From positions 11,969,001 through 12,033,000 of the forward strand of contig OY979717.1 in NCBI GenBank assembly GCA_963855995.1: DNA of 64,000 nt, given 5' to 3'. Made by a program: the position numbers and the translations under genes. Origin of the DNA: Muricea muricata. Taxonomy: Eukaryota; Cnidaria; Anthozoa; Malacalcyonacea; Plexauridae. Of this stretch, positions 38,701 to 50,700 are shown piece after piece (within the stretch, counting starts at the first letter, position 1; each line of letters starts with the position of its first letter). The notes under the pieces are model-generated. The model saw only the letters and a program-made list of their open reading frames with translations. It made no database searches and was not told where the DNA came from.

Positions 38701-41700
38701 AGATTTTCCATCATTGTCTTCAGTTACTAGATTTAGAAGAGAGTCGGCATTGAAGGCCTTAATCATATTACTGCCATTATCAGTCAGAATAACACCAATG
38801 TCTTGGATGCGTAGGTCATAATCTGACAAAATAGATTTTATCTCACTTAAAATTCTGTTCCCAGTATGAGGGGATTCAAATGGTCGAACAGCGAGTGTTA
38901 TATTGTATTTTTTATGATCAACTCTGTTAAAGAAATGGGCAGTGACTCCAAGAAATGATGAAGACATCCCCTTCTTAGTCCATATATCAGCTGTAAGATT
39001 TATTTTTCTGGCATTCTGGAGAAGACATGTGATTTTTTGCTTTAGTTCGAATAAAACCTTGTCAATTTCTTTGTTGAGTGCTGTTCGCCTTGGCATATTT
39101 GTATATCTGGGATCAAGTTCTTCAACAAACTCCCTAAATTCTTCACATTCAGTTATGCTGTTCGCCATATTCGTTGTAGCTACACAAATAGCAAGCTTTC
39201 TTGTTAACACTCTGTATTTTTTGCTCTGCTTTTGGTAAGCATTTTTTTTTCATGAAATCATCCAAACTACGTTGCTTCGCATCATTCTTTTTTACAGTTT
39301 TAGAAGAGGAACTCGATTGATTCGAAGTTTTCTTCTTTTCCTCTTCAATCTTCTCGACTTTACGGTAACATTCCGCATGCTTTCGTTCCAAATGCCTTTT
39401 GAGATTCGTAGTAAATTTTCCACGTACTTCTACCCCACAAGATTCAATTTTACAAACACTTTTGTCGTTAGATTCGATATACTCGAAATAATTCCACACA
39501 GCGCTTCTTGGTCGCCCTGAACCCTGCCCTGAACCGCTGAGGTTTGAACGCGCTGAAGTGTAAACACAGTCGTCCGATTCGGCATCCATATTTATTGTTC
39601 TGCGAATTCCAGTACGTAGAACTAGATTTAGCTCGCTTTTCCGGGAAATAAATAAATTAATGGCGGGAACGGCGAAAGTTGGCGATCGTGTACGAAGCAG
39701 CCCCGAAAGGCCAAATTTCCATATTTCAAAATGATATTTTGAAAATATTTATAAAGGATAAACATAAAAATGTAATCTGTTAGCGAAAGATTTTTAGTTT
39801 TAGTCGCAATTATTAGCTAAGGGGATATAGTCTCTGTTTAGTTCAAGTTCTTAGAAGAATAATTTTAGTCTTGTTTAGTTTTAGTTGCTGTTCTTGATTT
39901 TCCTTTAGTTCAAGTTTAGTTCTAGCGTTCGATGTTGATTTTGCTTTAGTTCAAGTTTAGTTCTAGTGTGTATCTTCTAAACTCCTTTAGTTCTAGTTTA
40001 GTTTTAGTTGACTAAATTATTTTGGCTTGACTAAAAGGGGGTTTTAGTTTTAGTTCTAGTTGACTAAAACAACACTACTTAATCGAAAGACCTTTCTTGA
40101 AAATTTCTCTCTAATAAATGACCTTTCTTATAAATTCACTTCCAGCGATCGCAATATTGTGTTGAGTACCTCTTACATATTATATTCAGAACCCCAACCT
40201 TTCAATTTTTGCAAAGTAAATATACTGTAAAACCACAAGTCGAGCCTGATTGATATTTTTACACCAATTTTTTATGTTGTCTGTGAATTTAACAGAATTC
40301 AACTAAATGTATTTAAATTATTTAGGTTATGTCATCCTGGTCCATGTCCAAGTTGTCCAGTAACAATTACCAAAAAATGCAGCTGTGGGAAAGCAACGTA
40401 TCTTTTTTATGAAGTTCCTACATTAGTCTTTTCCAATATCATTTCTTGACAGAAACGGATCTAAGATGATCAAATCATCACAATTAGGTCATCATTAAAG
40501 TTAGAACAGGATAGGGAGGCTGCCGATGAACTGAAAAAAATCACAAAAATTTCTAGCATGTAAAATTTAGATGAATCATTTCCCTGAAAATGCTAATAGT
40601 GATACTCTGTGGTGATACAAAAATGTGTGGTAATAGTCTTTTTCATGTCACGAAGATTGTCTTGCAGCAAATTTTTAACTGTCATCAATGGTGCGTGATG
40701 ACAGACTGAAACGACAATTCGCGTACAGCAAATTAACCATGAAGATTATAAATATAGAGAAGCCATCGTAATCTTTTTCAGTGAAAACAAAAGGGAACGC
40801 GTTTTTTTTTTTTTGGGTGGGGGGGGCAAATTCAAATCCAGGATGCAGGGCCAGGCGCTTATTGGCTGAGCTAGTGTTTCCTTAGCAACCACCTTAGCAA
40901 CACTAGAAATCTGTATGAAATGTTTTCCTCGTCGTTATTTGGGGTCGTTTTGCGGGTTGTGTGGGCAAAATAGTACTTTTTCAATTGTTTTTATTATTTT
41001 GTACACTCTCGAATGATATTTTCAATATTTTTACGAGGAAAAACATCTCAAAAAGCAGAAAAAACCCGTCTAAAATGACTTTTTTGGCTGGGACATCGTG
41101 AATGAGTGAACATCCGGGACTGTAATTTGCCCCCCCCCCCCCCCCTTCCCAGTCGCCGCGTTCCCAAATTTTACCCTCGATGCCCCCTCTAGTGTTATTT
41201 ATAATATCTATGAAATTAACTACTATTGTCAAACAAATAAAACGTAGCAAGTCTAGCCGTGTAATGTACTTTTTTCAGTTATGGAATCCGGAAAACTGAT
41301 TGTGCAGTAACACAAAGGGATAATCTGTTTATTGCTGAGCATTTTTTCATGGCTGTGGACTGTAGGTTGCGTAATTTATAACAATAACACACCTTGCAAT
41401 GGCGTTTCCTGTTCATTCCTCTTTATTGTCTGTGGGTCCCACGTGCACGCAAGTGTGAGTTTACCTGTGGGCTGTTAAAGAAGAGGAACGCTCATCACTA
41501 TGAAGCATTATACAATTTCAAATACAAACTTCAAAAACTCCCGTGTCTGAAAACAATTTGTAGCAAGTCTGTTCACAAGTTGTACTTGCACTGATTGTTC
41601 CTAGTTTGTTGTAACACGTTTGCCACAAACTGTCAAAGACTTGTGACAAGCTTGTTTGCAGACGTGCTATAAGTTCAGAGATTCGTACATGTGTATATTA

Positions 41701-44700
41701 CTACCCTACTGGAAGTGTGATTTCATCATCAAAACACCTGTCAATGCACCATGTGTCATTCCAGTGTTTTTTTTTTCGTTTTCCTTAACCATGCCATTAG
41801 TGTCTCGGTGCGCTGTGGTAATTCTGCTGGTTTGACATGTTCATTTGTATGTGGAAAGAAGCTCAACTGTGGGGTCCACGCTTGTCAGGAGAAATGTCAT
41901 GCCGGTATGTTTGATAGTTGTATATTGCAATTACAGTTGCTGTTACAGTAACTGTTTAGTTACATGTATTGTACTCAGGTGAAAATAGTGTTGGTTGTGT
42001 TACTCTAAGTTTATATCCACGCCAGGCAACTTAGCTGAAAAAAAAAACGCTTGACCACGGTGGAAATCGAACCTACGACCTTTTGAATGCTAGTAGCCCA
42101 ATGCTTGGCAACCTGAGCTACGCGGTCAGGTCGGTTCGAGTATACGATATTTCGGAACTAAGTCTATCCTTGAGCACGACGTGAATTGAACCTACGACCT
42201 TTGACTTCGATTCCCGCCGTGGTCAGGCATATTTTTCAGCTTCGTTGTGAGGATAAAAATTTGGAGTAACACCACAAACATCATTTTCACCTGAGTACAA
42301 TGCACCAAGATACATAAAATCATAATTACACCTAAGATTAATTGGTATTGAAGGAACTAGACTTAGTTATGAGTTATGGTTGTTGTTTGAGTCACAGAAA
42401 AATGCATGCATAGTATGGAAACTGTGTGGACTTTTATTGGAAGTAGACTAGATTTTGAAAACGTCGTCATCCTGGTAAAATTCATAGCATTGAATCCCGG
42501 CCAGTATACTGTGCATGGAAGGCATTGCCATACTATGAATTTTCAATGTTTTTCCAGTAAACTGCAATAATACAGCCACAGTTGTTATTGCAGTGACAGT
42601 GATAGTTATAATCACGTTTACAGTTACAGCCAAAATTCCAGTTGCAATCACAGTTACAATTACACTTTACAGTCATATATTGCAGTTGCACTCGGAGTTG
42701 GTTATTACAGATACAGTCATAATTCTAGTGACAGCCGTAGTTGCAGCTCAGCCGCGACGTAGAAAGCTCGACTACTGGAGAGGGCATATATTCGTGTTTT
42801 GTACAATTAATTTGTTTTGAAATCGATTTATACGTACCCGTCTCCCAGTTAATTTACAGTTAATACAGCCACACGTTTACACTTAGTTACGGTCATTACA
42901 ATTATTCTCTCACTTACTGTATTATCTAGGTCGTTGTGAGACGTGTGGAGTATTAGAACAACGGAGTAAGTGTCGTTTATAAGCAAGTGGCTGTGCTAAT
43001 TAATAAAGATATAAATAAAAGGAAACTTAGCTAACGCTTATTCGTCCAAATTAACACCTGTTTATTCCTGGATCTCACATTTTTTCTCAGTAGGTGACTC
43101 CGTTGATGAAATAGGCAAAAAGATAATAATGACGGGAAAGTAGGATTAAAATAACTAATTAAAAAAATCTAAGCCCAATAGCTACACTGTTTTCACAGCT
43201 AACTCATGCATGTTTTGGCTGCGTCATTCTACTCTTGTTGCAATTTGGACGTCTCCATAACTTCGATTTACGTAGTGAAAAAAACCTGAGTGCATAACAA
43301 TGTTTTTTGGAACCTTTGAAAGTATCATCTGTCCTTTTGGTAGTTCCTTCAGTAATTTATGTGGGAGCGCTAGTGGCAGATTTCTAGGTACACTCGAGGG
43401 GATACTCTCTAGTCATACTTTCATATTTTTTAATAATTGACTGTGTTGATGAAATAGGCAGAAAGATAGGAAACTTATATTAGTTTTAATTAATGACGGT
43501 TAATCATGGAATTAACGTTTTCCTGTAAAAGAGCAAAAATTGGTTATAGTTCATATGCGACTCGAGTGTGAAATAACTACTAATTATGATCGACTGCCAA
43601 AATGAAAACTGGTGATCGATTTAAGTATCATACACGTCTAGCTTCCCCTTTGATATATTAAAACATGTCCTGCATTTTGTTTTTTTGAAGGTTGTTATTG
43701 CGGGAAAAGTAAAATGGAAGCAGTCTGTGGCAGTGGTTAGTGTATATCTAATTATTTAAATACTTGTTATTTCTAATTGAGAAGCTGAAATGGAGTACGT
43801 TTAAGTTGTAAGATAAGAAAAGACGTCAATAGCTAGAAACAAAAGATGGAAGGATGCATAAAAAAGAACGGTTTCAAAGAAAACAATTGGAAGAGTCTGT
43901 AGTGAAGTGACAGTCTTGGGGTATGTCAGTAGAAAACCAACCATAAGATCTTTAAAATACTTAAGGTTACATTATAACATTTTAGATTTTCCGAGTTACG
44001 TTGACGGTAGAGCCGTATATTTCTCGTGTGGTGCAGTTTGTTCCAAGTATGTACGACTTTTTAGTGGAAACATTCAGACGGAAGGGATTTAGAATGATTT
44101 AGTTTTTTTTCTAATTTACGATGTTTCTTCAAGTTCGTTTCATATTCCTACCGTTTTGGCACTTTCTCTCATTTTTAGGAAACTAGATTGCGGTAATCAT
44201 GAATGTAAGGAAATTTGCCATGCTTCCAGCTGTCGCAGTTGCGAACTTCAGCCTGATCATGTCGTTTTCTGTCCCTGTGGTAAAATGAAAGTCGTTGAAC
44301 TGTTGGATGGAAAGAAGAGAAACTCTTGTATGGATCCAATTCCGACTTGTGGAAACACATGTGATGGCTTTTTACCATGTGCAAAATATAATGGTACGTA
44401 CACATATTAAGGTATGGTAGTTAAGTTCTTGTTTACAATTTGTCAACCAATGAGTATCGGCACACCTTGGAGCGTAAGTGCAGCGTTGGGTTAACATGAA
44501 CACTTTCTTTTTATAGCTGTTTTATAACTCATTTACGGTAAATCCTGTTGATATACAATTTGTACCTGACAGATATAACTAAAGGAAGCTCAGACCATCG
44601 TTGCAAAAAGTTATGTCACCATGGAGACTGTTCTATTTGTGATGGTGATTCCATTATCAAATGTCGTTGTCGAGCGACTTCCAAGGTATTCAAAGTTGAT

Positions 44701-47700
44701 TCTTGATAAAGTGCTGTGAAAGATATAGTCAACAGAGAAAGGCCGCTGTAAGCTTAAAAATTGCATGTACCCCCCCCCCCCCAATACAACTAGGAAACCT
44801 GCCTATAAGGCTAAGGCGCTGTTTTGAATATAAACTAATTTTTTTATCGTAGTACTTTGTACAGTTACGAAATTATGCAAGTTTTTACTTTATTTTGTTT
44901 TGCTTTAGAAATTGAAATGCATTGAATTGGATTTATCAGGTATTGTGGTATTTAAAATTACCGATATTTAGGCAAATAAACCAGAGCTCATCGTAGCAAC
45001 ATATCGGTCATACTTTGCTGTAATCGAAGCACCGGCGTAACCAGAGCGTTAATTGTGTGTGTCGGGGGGGGGGGGGGGTGTTTATTCATATCTTCACGTT
45101 TTGCCCGAATTTCGTCAGAACGGGAGTATGTGAATAAGCAACCCCCTCCAATTATAGCTCTAGTTACGACTCTGAAATGAAGAAAGCGAAAAATATGTTT
45201 GTTATACGCCATATGTATGATCTAACGATGCACCTCTGTAATCCTAACAAGTTAACACGCGGCGCTATAATTAATATGATACAAGGTAAACGGTATCTGT
45301 TACGGTACTGTTGCAAACTTGGCTACAAAAATGGCAAACCAAAACTCTTTAAAACTCTCTAGCCTGCTCCTCACTAGCGACATAATTACAAGTACAAGCT
45401 AAATAAAAGACAAAAAACAAGGCTTTACATTGCGACTCCAGTTTCCCCCCCCCCCCCCCCCCCATTCGGAAATTTGCTTAACTTGCACTCTTAGCGTTAC
45501 ACTCATTTACAGGTGAACCTTTCATATGTGAAAGAAAATGTAATAAGAAGTTTGACTGTGGACGTCACCGTTGTAATCAAAAATGCTGTCCAGTAAGTTA
45601 TATCTGACATAATATTTGGTGATTATCAAGAGCTTCGATTCCTGTCTTGTGGCTGGCTGCCATCACAGCACAAATTATGTTTTTGTCATTTTCTCTACTT
45701 TATTGGGTGTTATGATATCGTGAAAACATCTTGGTATATGCATTTCATTGAATGCATTGGTCATTCAACTTACAGTAATTTAAATCAAAACTTATAATCT
45801 TGGTTTAATTCACCAAATACGAAAAAAATGTGGGCAGCGCTGTAATGAATTGTGTTTCTGGAGTGTGGAAACTCTGCTAGTCTATATATCAACAATGTCT
45901 GTGCATAGACAATCAACAGAATGGACTGGAAACGCAAGCTAAAGTATCAATGTTGCTGACGCGACATCCGTGATACGGCCTGATATGCTGTACTTTGGAA
46001 CCCTGTAACTTCATTTTAAATAGACTTCAGGACTTTCTATTTACACATTTTAAACAAGAACGGCAATCTCTATGGAACTATCGACTTTTAAAATTCTTTA
46101 TGGATATAACAAAGCTAAAACCCAACGCTGAATGTTTGCATTCTTTTTGACTGCAGAAATGTCGCCATTGTTGTTGTTGAAAAAGGTTTACGGAAACATT
46201 AAATGGTGATTTTCCGCCTCGTGTATCTCTCTGAAAAGTTTTAAAAGTCGATAGTTCCATTCACATTTCTGTTCTTGTTTAAAATATGTAAATACGAAGT
46301 CCTGAAATGTATTTAAAGGGAAGTTACAGGGTTCCAAAGTAAAGCGTATCACGGATGTCGCGTAAACTTTAGCTTGCGTTTCCAGTCCATTCCTTAGATT
46401 GTCTATGGTCTGTGTAATAACTTATGCATGCATGTACACAAATAACTATATCAGGGAAACTAAAACTGAATTTAGAATCTTGGTAGTTTAATAAATGCCG
46501 AGGAACATTGGTTTAATTTCAACTTAATGTTAGGAAGACCTATTCTCAGACTGCATGAGTAATCCGCCTTCATTTACGAGGCATGAACACGAATCTTAGG
46601 CCATGCAATGAAGTGTGTTCGTGACGTAGGCGGGTGTAATACTCTAGTGATGTAGAGGTGGGTGAGTGCAGTGATATAACAATTGTTGCATGAACTTTCA
46701 TGGACTTTTTTTACAGGGCAACGAACATAAATGTACATTAACCTGTGGAAAAAAGTTGAAATGTGGAAAACACAAGTGTATGGAACCATGTCATCCAGGA
46801 GTATGTCCTCCTTGTTTAATGTCAGGTATGATAATTTTAAAAAATACCGCGTGTTTTGGGACGTTTGTGCTCATCGCATGCTTTGTTATTTTCAACTAAA
46901 TCGAACCAACTAACTGCCAACATCGAGGTCAAAGCTGTTCGAATGTATAATGTTTCCCATCGCAATCTGTATATGGTTGCTTGGTTATTTTTTTGTCGGT
47001 CATGAATCTATATTTTGGTCGCGCTTTTCGAGTCTCAATATACAAACCGATTAACGTCTTACCTGGTGTTTGAGGATTAGGGTATAGTAGACCAAAACTC
47101 GGATGTGTGATTCCCAACGCTGTAAAACAATTTTCAGCTTTCTGTATTCTGGCATGCAGCTTAGAGTAAGACCAGCATAAAATATAGACTAATTGTAACA
47201 TAAATGTGAACAATAGCATGCATGCTCTACTTTCTACACCCTTGTTCACTATTACCTGCCTACTGTATTGACAAATGGCATCAACAATTTCTCATGATGT
47301 GTGATTCTTTGAAACTTAGGCTTTGATGAGGTGTTCTGTCCCTGCGGTGCAACTGTCCAAGAACCACCAATTCCTTGTGGTAAACCACTTCCAGTTTGTA
47401 ATAGACCTTGTTCAAGAATGCATTCCTGTGAACATGAAGGTATTAGCCATGCATACATTAAATCCTCGTTTCTATTTCTTCACTTTATTGATCACTATAC
47501 ATGCATGTATGCAGCTGGGTGTTTATTTTAAGAAGTTCCTCAACCACTGCGTTTAAAACTGCTTCCTTAGGGAAATTATAAAAATTTAGGAGTTTCATCT
47601 ATTCCAGAAATGATTTAAAACAAGTGCACTTTATGTGCTACCAATTTAAATTTTAGCAATCATTGGGAACGTTTTTATAAAAGCTGTTGTTGTTATTGTC

Positions 47701-50700
47701 GTATTGTTTTGTGTCCGTGTTGTTGTTTTAATTTTGTTTTAGTTCAGCATAATTGTCATTACCAAGAAGAATGTCCTCCTTGTACAGTGCTAGTTTCTAA
47801 AGTATGCATGGGGTCTCATAAGGTACTGTGATGTGTTGTAGCAAAATGTTATCATGCAACGGGAAAAATGCGGTGAAACTCTGCTCGTTTTCTAAAGGTC
47901 TTTTTATGTTTCAGGAACGACACAACATTCCTTGTCATATTGATTCGGTTTCATGTGGTGAAGAATGTGAGAAACCACTATCGTGCGGAAAACACAAGTG
48001 TATCAAAGGATGTCACAAGGTGAGTGAGCATCTTCTGGTGTGTGTTTGTACTGTATATTGACAATTGTTATAAACTCTAAACGTGACCTCAAAATAATTA
48101 TGTTCGTGAAAGGATTACAACTACAATCATTCGTGGTCAAAACATAGACGACACACTGTACATTTAAGTACTTTTGTCACAAGGCTGACCGACTCTGGCG
48201 GACACACTTCTGTTAGAACTAGATTTCAGTATTAAAAAAGTCGAAACGTCGAGTATGGAAGTCGGATTTCATAGTATTCTAGATTTCGTCGTATTGCAAT
48301 GATCTGTAAGGATGGAGATTGGGGAGTCCATTGTTTTGTGCGTGTTCTGACAGCTTTATAATTATCGGTTAGGAATAGGAATATATATATACTTTTCATG
48401 GATTAAAAGACATCTTTGTTGATATACTTTAGCCGCCATGTTTGGATGAAGGTGAATCATGTAAGCAGGCTTGCACATCAGTCAGAAAAAGTTGCGGTCA
48501 TCCCTGCGGCGCACAGTGCCATGAAGGAGATTGTTCGAAGTTCCCTTGCAAGAGCAAGGTAAAATTGAGATAGACATGACTTTTTCCTTCATCGTTTCAT
48601 CATTTTTACAATATGCTGTTTTACTCCAGGTGCGGATTTTTTGTCCATGTGGTCGAAAATCTGAAGATGTTATTTGTCTCATGGGTGGTGATAAAATGGA
48701 TGTTGCACAAGCTTATCAAAGGTATATGTACCCATCGTGTTTACCAATTACTCACTCGAAGGAGACACAGCATTGATATCTCGTGTACACTAGATAGCGC
48801 ACCTGCATATCAAAAGTGAAGCCAAAAAATCTCAGCGGTATTCTCTCATAGCAATGGGCGGCGGCCATATTGGTCGTTCCCACTCATCAAAAAAATGCCA
48901 AAGAAAACACTATACTTTCCTGCATTTGTGTATTAAATACTTTTTAGCTGCATAAAACAGGATTTATTGTCAACTTTATCCATTTCCGCAATACAAAATA
49001 CACAAATTATCATGCTCCGTGTCAACTCTGTGGGAACGACCAGCGCCTGCGATCCGGCTTCAATTTTCGCCTGCCCACAGTGTGGGATGCGCCATCTAGA
49101 GTATATGAGATATCTATGAGACACAGTCATGCCTCAAGGTCTCATGCACGCAGATGCAAAAAAATCTCAAAAAGTATTGCACTATTAAGAAGAGCTAAAC
49201 CATTTGTTCCCCAGCATATTCTTGTTAAGATGTATAATACGTTAGTATTACCTTACTTTACATATTACTCAACAGTGTGCAATGATGGTTCTAGTACCAT
49301 CCGTAGTAAATTCTCAAAATTGCAAAGGAGAGCAGCACGAGTAGTTACTGGTCAAACGTATGACGTTCGTTCCACCCAAATACTTGGCGATCTCTCATGG
49401 ATACCTATTGAAGACACTTTAAAAAGAAGGGAGATTATTATGTCATTTAAAGCTCCAACAGATAGGCTTCTTACTTATCTTCAAGAAGTATTTATTAAAT
49501 GCAATAATGACAATTATTACCTTAGGAGTAATAATTCTAAATTAGCTCTGCCAAAGCCAAAAACTAACTTTCTCAAAAGAAGCTTTTCGTATAGGGCAGA
49601 CAAGGGTGGAACGAATTACCAAATAGCATAACTGAGAACTTTGACGAACTTTCTTTATCTGCGTTCAAGCGACGAATCTAATATCTAGTACTTCCATTAT
49701 TATTGTATTTTGTATTTTTATTATAGTGTAGTTACACGGCCTTTGAAAATCAGATTGTAAATATTTTACTGAATAGGCTACCGTGTTTAAATAATTGTAT
49801 TAAAGATTAAAGATTAAAGAGGTCTGCTCATTATTTCAATGTATATGCAACAAAATATTTTAAAATGATGTATTAAATACAGTTCGTTTGGTCACTTAAT
49901 TCCCTTTAGGTTTACTACGAAGAATTTAGCGGATAAGATAAAGGGCCTGCAAGGAGGACAAACTGTGGATATCAGTGGTTTGATGAACTTACACGAGAAA
50001 AAGTCTGAGTAAGTAGGAAATACCTGAAAATTTACCATATAAATAATTGTCTTCCTTTTTGATCATTCTAAAGCCCGTTTTCCACCGAACAGAAAAAAGT
50101 AGGAATGGTTCCTACTTGTCCGCGGTGAATTTTTCCACGAATTCTTGTTTTTTCGCGTCACGCGAACAAATTTACCTAGTGAAAAACGGGTTTAGAGTCG
50201 CGTGAAACTCTTGTGGAAATACATTGTGCTCGAGAAACGCATATACAGTAATCACTTTCATACACTTGTTATTATTATATGGCTTTGAAGAATCCTGCAT
50301 TTTGATTGGTCGACGTGCGGTCCGTAAAAACCCGTATTCGGACCGGGCGTTTTCCTAGTGTTTTTAATCGCTCTTTTACTGCTTTCAATATACTTATTAA
50401 TGAAATTAATGTTTTACTGATGTGTTTGAAAACTTTATGTGCAAAAAATAAAGTTTTGTCACGTTCCACTTTTTTGTACAGTATTCTAGTTAACGAAACC
50501 ACGATCGACGTCATTTAAATACAAAATGTCACACTAATTCTGAAAATTACTGCGAGCTATATAATAAACAGTTTATTGACCTCGCTTGTTCGGTCTGTAC
50601 CGTGAAATATCGGACTTCGGTTATTTAGTACGGACCTCGCTCCACGGCACAGACCTCACGCTCGGTCAATAAGACTATTGCTATATTTTGGTGTACTTTC

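Larger units (their letters stand above)
36359..40077 (-). mobile_element. Complete hAT DNA transposon in NFX1 intron 4
   Basis: A 3719-bp element has perfect 15-bp terminal inverted repeats: TAGTGTTGTTTTAGT at the left end and its complement ACTAAAACAACACTA at the right end. It is flanked by an exact 8-bp target duplication CTTAATCG (36351-36358 and 40078-40085), the hAT hallmark. The outer several hundred bases on each side are full of TTTAGTTCTAGTTTAG-like subterminal repeats. The centre encodes a BED-finger hAT transposase on the minus strand, opposite to NFX1. Ends and target duplications are undecayed, which implies a young insertion. Confidence 0.95.

Noticed and set aside
38942-39520. 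Plus-strand ORFs in the hAT region
   Set aside because: Antisense of the transposase.
42448-42820. Ile/Val/Thr-rich ORFs on both strands
   Set aside because: Translation of the CAGTTA simple repeat.
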